Shown: piece after piece, positions 12,901 through 25,500 of the stretch
Position numbering within the stretch: position 1 is the stretch's first letter
How the letters are laid out: each line of letters starts with the position of its first letter
Source: Rotaria sordida
Lineage: Eukaryota > Rotifera > Eurotatoria > Philodinida > Philodinidae
NCBI GenBank assembly: GCA_905250125.1
Contig: CAJNOL010000491.1
Span: 62,001 to 126,000 of the forward strand
Direction: 5' to 3'
Length of the DNA: 64,000 nucleotides
Program-made: the position numbers and the translations under genes
The notes under the pieces: model-generated
Databases searched by the model: none
What the model saw: the letters and a program-made list of their open reading frames with translations, nothing else
What the model was told of the DNA's origin: nothing

Positions 12901-15900
12901 ACGACGAGATTTTGGTGGTGATAATTTTGGATGATAAAAAACAATAATTAAACCGATTATACCAAGAGTAAAAAATATTATTATCAATATATGACGAAGT
13001 TTTATTATTAAACGTGGAATATAAACGGTAAATATAACATGACTAAGACGTGTTAATGTTGATAAAGCTTTATCAAATAATGATGGAAAATGATTAAATA
13101 AACCCAAACGTGCTGATAATGGTTCAAAGAGTTTTTCATAAACAATTACAAATGATACAATCATTGTTATATTCATTAGAAAATTAAATAATATACAAAA
13201 TCCCTAAATAATGAAGGATAGAAATTTAATTCGTTTGAATTTTTTGTAATATTATCAGAAATTTTCAATGAGCATTTAGATATTCTATACAAAATTTGAG
13301 TGTGCCGTAAAGATAGCTATTTTTTTATTTATGATTTTCAGTGATTAATTATTGCTCAAAGTTCGAAAGGTGCATTTTCTTTTTATTTATTTTTATGAAT
13401 GTCTTTCTGTTCTTTTTCATCGAAGAATTCTTTTGTTTTTCTTTGTTATTTACGTCTTATCTGTCTTGTTTTTCTACACGGCTTTATGCTTATTCTTGTC
13501 ATCGTCTAACATTAGAATTTTCTCGCTACGTAAATTGACTAGAACTTCGATACTTCGATTTCTCATAAAGAAAAAAAAGAACACCAGATATTGTCACGCA
13601 ATGCAACAATAGAACACACGAACTCAAGATAATTATTGCTTTTACAAAAAACTCATAAAACATAATTCAAGATTTGAAGATCCTTTTACATAGATACTCA
13701 GTTTACTGATATACTATATCCAAAAATAGACAATCAATCATTAAAAGTAGTTATAATATTATATATCTTTTCAAAAGCAAATTCAATAGTTTAATAGACA
13801 ATGAAAATATTTTTATCATGAATTTGTTTTTCCAATTAAAACTTACCATAAATAAACCAAACAATTGTACATAAGCAATACGTGTAATCATATTCGTAAA
13901 AAATGCGGCTGTTGTTGTAAAACTCGTAACAAAAACACTAGCAGCTGCATGTCTTAAAAGTCCACCCATCATTTGTATCATTTGTTCGTCATTAACTTTC
14001 ATCATTCTTATTAAATCAGGATTTTTAATACGATCAAAATATTCTTCTTCTTCTTCTTCTTCTTTATTTTCATTGTCTTCTAATTGACTATCATCTTGTT
14101 CATGATGATTTTTAATTGCTAATTTTTTTCTAATAACAGATGATGTATAATCCCGATCACGATCATATTGTTGTTTTTGTTGTTTAGTTAATTCACCATA
14201 AAATTCAATAGAACGATTTTGTAAACGTGCTTGATTATAAATATCTAATTTTTCTGAATACCATGCATCAAATATAACAAATACATTATCACATGATATA
14301 CCAATTAATATAAATGTTGCCATTAAATTAATATATGGAAATAAATCAATACCTAATGCTATTTTATATGTAAAATAAGCACAAGCAAATGAAAAAACAA
14401 CGCAAACATTAGTCATTAATGCAACAGTTATTGAACGAAGATAAATTATTGTTACCTTAAAGACAAAAACAAATATTTATTTTTTATTTTTTATTTTTTA
14501 TTTTTATTTTTATTTTTTTGATGACAAAAGAAACTTACACCGACAATTAATGATATTGCTAAAATAACAAAAAACATATCAGCACGAATTTGTTTCATTG
14601 CTGTTGAAATTCGTATATCCAAAAAATTTAATGCTGATATTCTTGTCCAACCATCATCAAATTTTGGATTACGATAAAAATGTTTAATAAATAAATCATA
14701 TGCAGAATTAGCTGTATGAATTTCACTACCATTTAAAGATTTTTTAGGTTTTTTAGGTTTTAAAAACCACATAGCTGTATAACGTGTTTCATTTGTTGAT
14801 AAAAATGTTTTATCTAATAAATATTCTAATGTTAAAAATGTAAAATTATATCGAAAACAAGAATCATATTCAAATAATTCGATTGGTTTAAAACGATAAC
14901 GTTTTAAACCAGCTAAACGTATAAGACCAGTATCATATAATTGATGACAACGTTGCATACGATATATAAAATATTTTATATCTTTTTCATTAAGTTCTGA
15001 ACAATTTGATTTATTTGAAAAATAAGATATCATTTGTGGTAATGTATAATGACATGTTGAATCTAATTGAAATAATTCAAGAAGATTATTTTGTTTTTTA
15101 CAAAGTGATAAAAGATTGCCAATTGTTAATAAATTTGGTGAAGATTTATCACTTGATTCAAAATAAACTTCATAATGACGATCTAGAATAAAAGAATTAA
15201 AATTTTGAAAATTGAAAAAAATAAAACGAACTTAAATCAATTGATGTACACATTTGTTCATTTGGCTTATTAATTTGTTGCTCGATTGTTTTAGAAAATT
15301 TAATAAAATCACTTTTGTTATTTAACGATTGATATACTTGTTTATTTGTTAAACATTTATCTTGATTACTTGATGATAAAAATGCACATGAATCAAAACT
15401 ATTTCTAAGATCTTCTAGAAGATATGATTCATTTAAATTATCATCATAATCAAGATCTTCATCTTCTTCAACTTCTTCTTGTTTATTGATATTCAGTGAT
15501 GATGAAGTTTCTTTTTTATCAGGTACTTTTGTAGTTGCTATTTGTTTATCGAGTTCAGCTTTCACTCGTTCCAGAACGAATAATCGAGATGTTAATGTAT
15601 TTTTACCTCGTGGAACGAAACCCTTTGAAACAAAAAACAAAAATTATTTGTTTTTTTTTTTTTCTTTTAAATAAATAATTTTTACTTTCGTCGGATCATT
15701 GAAATCAGGTAAATCACGCAAAAGAACAGCTGATAAACCAAGTGCAAAACAAATAATCAATCCAAGCAATAAAAAACACCATGAATATTTAACGACAAAT
15801 GTCGAATATCTATTAAAAAAGCATAAATTACTGATTATAATCAATTATTACTTACATTCGAATATATTTTTCACTATGTAATTCTACTCGGATGCTTATA

Positions 15901-15926
15901 GTATGCTCACAATCAGTAGAAGTCAT
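9954..15926 (-). CDS. disp: Dispatched-family RND transporter (Hedgehog release)
   Basis: Dispatched proteins are 12-span RND permeases with a sterol-sensing domain that release lipid-modified Hedgehog from the plasma membrane of producing cells. Ten exons keep phase: 15926-15856, 15809-15686, 15622-15232, 15182-14539, 14455-13847, 13203-12573, 12511-12127, 11718-11372, 11307-10869 and 10074-9954 (1253 aa). Signatures in order: first span about 26-51, then LPDFNDPTKGFVPRG (family: LPDFSDPLMGFEPRG); large first ectodomain; sterol-sensing spans with FVTSFTTTAAFF; the HPFERFEYHMRDQF stretch opening the second ectodomain; GWELNILE; SVGLSVDF; HYGVAY; ISWLFATWFF. The span-4 motif reads GISCDN where Dispatched usually has GxxxDD, so the second Asp is Asn467; Asp466 and Asp1066 are kept. 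An acidic run of Glu precedes span 5. The start ATG was chosen because an upstream 71 bp exon joins in phase. Patched and PTCHD proteins are the alternative, but GWELN and HPFERF favour Dispatched. Confidence 0.92.
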
Positions 15927-18900
15927 ACTTCTGATTTAATTTGAATGTTTTTTTTTTCGGCTATCGCAAATACCTTGAGAAACGAAGTATTCTTAAAGTA
16001 CATATAAGAGTCTCTCAAGTAATAAAAAAAAATATTCATCATCGATTTGTCTCAATTTTGCATGTTTGACAAAAAGATTCAGAGAACAGAACAAATAAGT
16101 TACAGACGCATGATCTATATATATAACGTGATGCACAATATTAGACTAAGGATACTGCACGAATACTTTTCTCTTATATATTGGACACCTAAAAGGTATT
16201 TTTTGGGTCGTGTTAAAGTACATGTTGATATAATCTTTTTCTTGCTTCTTAGTAAGTATCATTTACTTTGTATTTTGCATTAGCAAAGATTGTGAATGTT
16301 AAATTCTCATAGAATATTTAAAAAGGGTAAAGTTCATAATGTGAAAATCTTTTTTGTTCTTTATATTAATTAATTACAGTTTTTTGAATAAATAATTCAT
16401 TATATATGCAAGAATAAAAACATTTAATTTTCTTACTTTCTATTCAAATATGTTTCCGCTTCATGCATATTGGCACTTGTTTATCAAGATGAAGCCATAA
16501 TTAGATTTAACGGAAAGACACGACGAATAGAAAAAGAATACGAGAGGAAAAAAAATGAAGAGCAAAATTCGAAGTAGTACAAGCAGATCTAAAATAAATA
16601 AAAAAAAAGAAGGCGCCAAGCAATGAAATATGGTACATGAGTATGATTCTTGATTTAATTCATAAACGAGATTTTCATATGCGCAATTATAAATGAGAAA
16701 AAAAATATATTATAATGGCATTATACTAATTTTATCTCAAATAACGGTAATAATCATAATAGTCGATGGAATATGCGATAAAGAATTAGCAAAAAAAAAA
16801 CAGCAATCTCACAAAAGCATTCATTAGCGTCGCTGCGTATATATTTAGTTGTTTACGATATGTATCATCGATAAAAAACAATGATAGAAAAGAAATGAAA
16901 AAAACAAAGATGTTAAGAATCATATCGATTGATTCTTCTCAGATGTTTGCAAAAAAACATCATCCTTTCGAATGTTCTTATGATGGTTTATATATATATA
17001 TATTTGCTATTCAAAGGATAGACGCTCAATAGAAAAAAATGCAAAAGATAGAAAGAGACAGAACGAAAGAAAAAAAGAAGAAAAACGATAATGATGAAAA
17101 GTCGTTTTGATAGTGTTGGTGAGAGAATCGACATTCTACAAAAGAAAAATGCAAGCAGAGAAGAAAAAAAATATAGTCCCGAATGGGAAAATGAATGAGT
17201 CAACCATCAGCTCTACCTTATTAACGTATCGAGATGCGACAGAAAGAAAAAAGCTGCTGCAAGATATACTAACCGAAAACATAAGAATAATTCTGTTCTT
17301 CCTTCAATTATCCGGGTCAATGTTCATTCTACATTAATTCTATGAAGTACAAATTTTAATAAATTATGTTAATTATTTTTTACTTCAATTTCATATGATT
17401 TAATTATAGTCCATCCGAATAATTATAAAGATTACTTTTAATATACTGATTTATGTTGATTGGAATGGGATCAATTATATATCTATATATATCTATATAT
17501 ATATTAAATATAAAAATTCATTGCTATTAATCATTGGATTCGATTGAATCATTTTTGTTTTTCTATAGAAAATTCTTGATTGCATTCAAATCAATTTTCT
17601 CATGTTCAAAAATAACTGAAAGACTTAAAAAATAGGATAAAGATTAACGTCTAATCCATCATAAGACATCATACGAAAAAATATTATTTGATAAGATGTC
17701 GCACATGTCTTATCTACCAAAAGTAAATTCAATGAAGTCGAAATAACAAAATTGTTGATGATGATTTAAGCTAATGGTTCAATGGTTGTTCCACAATGAT
17801 ATTAAAAAGAAATGACATGTATTCTATGTAAATAACAGACGAAGCACGTTTTTAAATATATCCTATCATATTAAATTATTTTCTTGATTAATGAAAAGTA
17901 AGAATTCTATTAACTACACAGTAGTAAATTAATTCTGTTATACAAACACATGAGTAAACATTCGTTGTTATGATTACTTACGAAAATTATCTTGTTTATG
18001 ATTATTATCAATGTAATGAGTCAGAGATCCTATTGTTTCATGGTGTAAATATAATATAAATATCTAAAAGTGACAAGGGCAACATACCTTAAAAACCTTG
18101 ATAGGTATTCGAGTACAAGAAAAAAAAAAATTTTAATTAAACTATTTTTTATCAGTATATTTAAATTAAATCGAAAGAAAAGAACAAATTTTTATAGAAA
18201 CTTGACTATTTCATTATTTCTTATTGTCAATGGCGTTATTCTTAACATTATAACAAATAATTGTTCCATTGAGATCAATATTTATTTTCTGATAATTCGT
18301 TTTCTTTTTTTTTTTTTTTGAAGGAAAGATTGACTAAATATAAACGAATAAACTATGAGTTAAAACATATTCTATTATTTTCAAACGATAAACAAATTCA
18401 ATTACGTTATAAAAAAATATATATATTAAATTAATTTTTTTCATTGATTACTAAGTTCATATCATAGATTATTCCTGATTCTCATTTCAGTAATAAATTA
18501 AATCAAATCTATTTATGTGAAGTAAACTATAAGAATAAAATGCGAATAAAAGAATGAACTTTAAATTTTCAAATTTAAGTTAAGTCTCTATTCTTCTTTA
18601 ATTGTGTATTAACAAGTCAATATAGTCAAACAAAAACAAATACCATGACGGTTGTATTATTTTGATAGTTTTGGTTTTTTTTAGTTTGCTGTTTATTCAA
18701 ATGAATTCATAAATTACTTTTTTTTGATAGTGTAATAGATGATTGATTATTCTATCGAATTATTTATTTTGCATCTTAATTCAAATTCGATACATTTCAA
18801 AGGCTGCTGATATAAAATCTTTTTGCGTAATTTTATTTTACTGACACAAAATTTTTTAATCATGAAGGTTGTGTTCGATAAAAATGATCTAGTTCATTCA

Positions 18901-21361
18901 CATATAGGTAAAAGAAACCAAACAAAGTTGATTTGAATCTAAGAAAGTAATTGAATTTTATGATTAAAATTTATGTCATCCAATATTGAACAAAAAAAAG
19001 AATAAGTTTATATTATTTCTTGTAAAAAATTGATATTAATCGAACTAAAATTATATGAATGAATAAAGAAATCTATGCTCTATCTAAATATATACTAATG
19101 AAAAAATTTCACGTAAAAAATTCTTAGAAAATCATTAGATTTCTATTAAAACTAAGCAATTAATTCAATAGAAAATATATAATTCGTTCGAACAATAGAT
19201 GTTCTATTTGTTTACACAAAATAAATAACTATCTGTATGCATATAATTAATAATTACTGAAAAATAAATAAATAAATAAATGAAAACTGATCTTAAACAA
19301 CTAAAAAAAGGAAAATCTATTTTCAATTAAGTATTGAAATTTATCAAATTTTTTAACCAGAAAAGAATTTAGAGAAATAAAAATTAAATAGGTCAATAGA
19401 GTCATTAATATTCTATCCATCTATATTAAAATAAGTAACTTCCGAGATTCTACAGGAATGTATCAAAGTGCACAAGACTTTCAACACAAAAAAAAAACAC
19501 AATCATATCATCAATCTGTATGTATAAAGTTGTTTGATATGATAAAAACAAAAGAGTGAACAACTGTCGACTTTGATTGAACTTACAAGGAATTGGTGAT
19601 TTTGATTTTTTACAATAAGACTAACTTGTTTAATTATCTATATGCCAAGGATGATTATTGACATTGGTTCATTCTTAACATATCTAAATACACAATAGAT
19701 AAAATTAGATTTATAGATATTTCAGCGCATTCTTATTGACTAAATGAATGATGAAGTTCATAAATAGAAATTCCATCATATGATTTCTCTAAGGATTAGC
19801 TTGGCTATCGTACTTGTTATTCTTGGTTATATTTATTTATTGTTTTTCTTTTCTCATCGTCTTGATGTGGGAGTGTTCGTATTTTTATTTTCATTTATTA
19901 TCGTTGTTTTTCTTTTTTTTATTGAATTTCAGTAGTCGATTTATTTCATTTTAAGTAAATTACTTTCTTATATTGTCGAAAAATCGAATGAATTTTAGCG
20001 ATAAGTCTTTGATAAATGTATCTGATAACGCGAGCGATCATATGACAGTTAACATTATTGAGTTTTTGATGATTATCAATGTATGGATGTATGTTTTTTT
20101 TTTGCTTATTGTTATCAATATTGTTTATTAACATATGTATGATGGTTTTGATAAACATCGATACAAATTATTTTGTTGTATGAGGAAATAATATATGGAT
20201 TACTATTGTGTTTTTCTGATACTATAACATCAAACTATAAGATAAACATATTGTTGATATAATTATTCTTCGTTTTTCTTTTCTCTAAAGGGATTTCTTA
20301 ATGGTTTTTATTTACTAAAACATGTATGCAAGAAAGTGTTAATCCAAAGTGAGAGTAACACTATTTTGATACACGTTTCTCATAAAAACAAATGAAAGAG
20401 TATAAAAAGTATTTTTCATTTTTATTATTCAATATGGTAGATGAAACAATATGATGTAATTATGTTGAAAGTTTTCTACTATAGGTTTAAATATGAAAAT
20501 TTGATTAGTTTGATTTTAGTTCATCTTTGAAGATATATTTTCTTCTTGTTTTTCTATATCTTGATGAAATAAAAAATATGAAAAATGTTTAGATTTCTTA
20601 AGAAGATTCAAATGTTTTGTTTCTTTGTTTTTGTCAATGTCTTCATATAGTACATTGATCATTTCTGTATACAATCTTGACAATGATTCTTATTCAATTC
20701 GATACATTATACACTATACTACTGATCAATATACGATATAGTTTTGATTTTATTGAGCAAATCCTTTATCTGCTATTCTCTGTATTGTTCGTTACATTAT
20801 AATTCAGATTTAATGTCATCGAATAGTTTCCTAGAAATAAACTTTTCATATGTTGGTAGCTTTCGAAATATTCTTTTTCGGAAATTTAAATACTGTTGGT
20901 GATAGAAATGTATCTTTTATTTTAATAGATTTGTAACTTGTGGACGCCAGTTATAAATCTAAATCATTATTTGATATAAGTCAATTGATGATGAAATTCT
21001 CTTTCTATAGAAAAAAAAAACCTACAACTATAAAGTTAGAAGAATAAGTAGAAAGCTTCTTTTTTTTTTTTTATTTTCAAATAAACAGAAGAACAGAGAA
21101 CTATAAAATAAGACGTTAATAGATTTTGTTTTTTTTTCAAGACAATTATTGATAATCAAATATATGAATGACGTTGATCATTTTAAAAATTATGAAACGG
21201 GGATGGGTAAGTTCAAGTCATAACTCTAAAGTTGAATGTCGTTGACTCGAATCATTCATTCAAAAAAGCAAAAGTTGACAATGCAACATCCACAATCAGT
21301 TTCAAAACGAATTGATGACTTTCTACCGGAAAAAATTTTAGCCAGTGATTTCATTTTCCAA
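15927..21361. other. Gene-poor intergenic stretch
   Basis: About 5.4 kb of AT-rich sequence between the dispatched start and a dead transposase. The open frames are short and low-complexity and show no recognisable protein. The region just above 15926 should hold the dispatched promoter and leader, but I see no diagnostic element. Confidence 0.5.
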
Positions 21362-21556
21362 AAAAAAAAAATCGAAATTTATATCAATCTCTCAAAATAA
21401 GCTAATTGGAAAATCATGTGTGTCCCTGCTACATCGGCACCAGTTGAACGTGTATTTTCTCAATGTAATTTTTTAATGGGATCGGACTGTTCAAATTTTA
21501 TAAAAGCTAACACTTGCATTTTAACATCTTTAAAGTGCAATAAGACATTAATTTAA
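21362..21556 (+). pseudogene. Remnant of a hAT transposase C-terminus
   Basis: The + frame reads IEIYINLSK, then a stop (TAA at 21398-21400), then ANWKIMCVPATSAPVERVFSQ, ending at TAA 21554-21556. The block PATSAP(V/S)ERVFS followed by a hydrophobic stretch and LKCN is the hAT-family C-terminal dimerisation region. The rest of the transposase is not recognisable upstream, where poly-A runs and stops interrupt every frame. This is an old, inactive copy. I could not locate its terminal repeats or 8 bp target duplication. Confidence 0.82.
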
Positions 21557-22500
21557 ATGTCAATAAATATCTTTTACTTATATACAACTTAAAGTTTAGG
21601 TTTTTATTTATAAAAAAAAAAAAAAAGATTGATATTTTACTATCTAGTCGAACTATATAAAAGAAAAAAATTGAGCTTACTACCTTTACTTTATTGATAA
21701 GACTATAATAATTGTGTCATTTTATTTTATGTACGATTGTTCTTATTTTATTTTTGTGTATAAAAACTAGGAATAAAATATCGTGTCATGCAAAACTTGT
21801 TGTTAACATTCTTTATAAAAATAAACACAAAACGAAAAAAAAAATGGCAAAAATAACTTGAGTTGTCGATCTCTGCGATAAAGTTTGTTAAGACCCTTAC
21901 TCATGTTGTGTTGGTACATTTCGATGATGATATCATTCTAATGGAACTTCAATCTGCATTACGATAATAATGTCCGATTCTTTAGATATTAGTATTTGAG
22001 GTCGTGAGATAATACAAACACATATCACTGTCTCTCTTCCCTAATGTCTTTAATTTCATGGCATCAATTTTCCAGAAAACAATAACATAAAATTATAAGA
22101 TTTCATTTAAAAATTTAGCGATTAATTCTATCCATACTAATGACAAAACAAAAGGCTTTGTTAAACTATGCCTGCTTAAAATTTTATTGTACTTTCTATG
22201 TTCTTTATTTTTCTTTAATTAACAATGGGTTCACATAATACATAATAAAGTCAACAAAATTATTTATAACTAACATTATTGAAGCATTAAATATAATATA
22301 ATATATGGAAAAACTCTGTATTTCTTGTAATACTTGTTTAACATCATCATCGTCATCATTAGAAAATAAAATAGTTCAAATAATTTATACTTTCACTCTT
22401 TTCCTTCTTCCGATAAAAACCTCAACCAAAAAAAAAAAGAAAAAAACAGAAATAACATTAAAAAAATCCAGAACAAAAAAAAACAGTAAGTAAGAATTAT
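21557..22500. other. Intergenic, no gene seen
   Basis: AT-rich sequence between the hAT remnant and the RAB3GAP2 stop. It would contain the RAB3GAP2 3' untranslated region on the minus strand. The short + frame at 22305-22493 is low-complexity poly-Lys and is not supported. Confidence 0.5.
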
Positions 22501-25500
22501 TTATCGTTTCAATTGTTGTACAAGTTCAATCATTTCTTGTGCTAGATTCGATTGACTTAAATTAGTCTGTGGTAAATAACATGCTATTCTTGTTAACATT
22601 GTTTGAATAGCATCTAAAGAACATGGTTGAACTTTATAATCGACTAAAGTTGTTAAAGATGCAAGCCATGTTTTTAATGTTGATGATGTTTTTGCTCGTA
22701 TTTCTAATGATTTTACTGACATTTTTGTTGTTGAATCAACATTACCATCAATTATATAATTAAGTCTTAAACCTGCTATTGTAAGTAATTGAAAAGCTAA
22801 TGCTTGTCTATCATAAATACGATTTTCTTCATTTATTGCTAAATAATCATAATTATATGCATATAAAAGTGATATATAATGTCGACGTATATATTCATGA
22901 TCAACAAGCATATCAGTTGATAAACGTAAAATATATTCAAAAATTTTTTCATCAAATTGTTTTGTATTATCATGTTGTTCAAATATTGTATTAAGTAAAT
23001 GTGAAAAAAATAATTGTCGTTTATTTGATATTGTACTATCAACATCATCAGTTACTAATGGATGTGAATAAAGATCAGTAAAAAATGCATGTATACCTTT
23101 AGTATCAAATAATGAAAATGGTCGAATAGATTTTATATGATAATACATTAAATAATACAATATAAGTATTAATTTATCATGATGTAATACAAGATGACCA
23201 TTAGCAGGTTTTTGTTCCATAACAAGTTCAAGTAAAGAATTTTGTTGTTCAATTTGTTCAGGTATAGTTGAAGTAGAATAAAGATTAATAAATGGAGAAA
23301 CAGGTTCTATAGAAAGAAAGATGTTAGTGTGCAATCCTTAAGTGATTAAAATGTGAAATATGATGTAGTTACCGTTGCTAACTATAGAAAGATTGTGTAT
23401 TATTCTATTTATCTTGAAATACATTTCTGCAGTTACTATCCTGTTACTTAATCCTTGTAATATACAATAAGGAAGTAATTCATATAGCGGATGGAACGAA
23501 AATTTTAAGACGAAGTATTTGTTTACTTGTAACTACCTTGAAAAAGTTTCCGAGAAGTCAAAAGCTATGGATTATAATCAGAATTTTATGCTGTTTTTGA
23601 ATGTAGGCTTAGAAATTTTTTCTTGAGACTGATGACGTGATCTTTTAGAAAGTTCAAAAAACAGTTTGAACGGAAAATTTGTCCGTGCTTTTAATAATGC
23701 AACTCGAAAATAAATGTTGACACATTTATTATTATATCAATTTGTCGAGCAAGAGCTACACTACAAAACTTACTATAGGAGTTTTTGTTTCTCTCAAATT
23801 TTCATTTTTGAAAAATCGACTTTTTTAGCCAAAAGGTGTTTTGCATAGTAAGGAGCTCTTGATAAAATATCTATAGTTTCACTTAAATAAAAATCATAAC
23901 TTAGTTCAATCTAAAATTTTGTAAAGAAGTGTCTGCTCGACAAAACAATTGACTCCAATTTTTTTTTGACACTTTCGAAAAGAAACTTATATAGGGAGTT
24001 ACCAAAAGCCCATTGGTTCACAATTCAATCTAATTTGTTTTGAGCCCTTAAAAAGTTTATTCATCAGTCTCAAACAAAAATAGACACAATATTTCTAATC
24101 CTATTTTCAAAGAGAGCACCAAACTCTGATCATCATTCATAGTTTGTGACTTGTTTGACGAAAGAACGTCCTCAAATGTGACTCGTCAATCGAACTTATA
24201 TTTTGTCAATAAGTAGATCCCGATGAGATAAGCAGAAGTCCACAAGAGTTCGTTTCCATACGCTATCCTTCCCAAATTATTACAATTTTCCTTAATTATC
24301 TATCTCTGGCAAGGTACTTGTGAAATAACCGAACTTTTACCCATAGGTAAGTGTCATAGACCTTAAAATGTCCTGAAAATTTCAGCTTAAAACAATGCAT
24401 TGTTCTTGAGATATCGAATGTTAAAAATACTGCGTTTTTTATATCTTTCTTTGGGACTCATGCTTACTTTTGGATACTCAATATCTCAAGAAGAACATAT
24501 TCCTTTAGGCTGAAATTTCCAAAATATTCTAAGGTTCACGAGACCTACCATTGGGCAAATTTTTCAATTTGCAATTCCGTACATTGATTTTTCCCAAATA
24601 CCTTGCCAGGAATAAAACATTTGCTAAAACTGCAATAGCTTTTGCAGGACAATGCATGGGAATGAAACCTTATAGGTTTCGACAAGTCTCGTCGAGGTTT
24701 ATCAGTTCAATTGCCGAGTCACACTTGACGACCTTCTCTTATGAGATACTTCCACGCAGATAAAAATGAGCAACTATTTGTACTAGAAACTTCAGCTCAC
24801 ACTTTCTGTCCAAACGCATTTTTTTTTTTGATCTTTCAAATTTGATCTCACCACTCTCAAACACAAACTCAGGTAAAATTTCTAAGCCTGTATTCGGAAA
24901 AGTGCGCAATATGCCATAGCTTTTGACTCCTTGGAAACACTTTCAAGCGAGCCAAAAATAAAAAAATATTTTGTCTCAAAACCATTATCATAACGATGCA
25001 TTATTGATATACAATCTTTAATCATATATCAACAATGTCTGTTACGGTTTGTAGGGAAACTAAATTTCAATCTCTATACTTCAACATTCGGTGTAGATTA
25101 TGTTTTACAAAAAAAAAAAAATAATTTATTGAATATTTAATTAGAATAATTATAATACCTAATTGATCCGATGAAATACCAGTAGTATTTAATTGCCAAA
25201 CATCATCAATATTAAATATTGGTATTTCATTAAGTTGATTATAAATTGAATCAATAAATGTATTAAAAAAATTTTTTGATAATTGTTCAAGTAAAATAAT
25301 TAAATCTTTTTCATTTAAATGAAGTTCTTTATAACATAAACGATCTTTTGGAATTTTACCAATTTTTTCAATTAATTGTGTTAATGTTAATATACGAGAA
25401 CGTATATATGTATGCCATAAAAGTGTACCTAAATTTTGTTTTATTATTCCAATTTGAATATGATTATAGAAAATAAGTGATAAATTAAAAAGATCAATTG

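Noticed and set aside
9954-15926. Patched or PTCHD-type protein as the identity of the 10-exon transporter
   Set aside because: The LPDFNDP...GFVPRG, HPFERF, GWELNILE and HYGVAY strings match Dispatched better than Patched or PTCHD.
22839-23048. Short frames over RAB3GAP2 and other genes on both strands
   Set aside because: Low-complexity Tyr/Ile/Met-rich shadows in other frames of confirmed exons.
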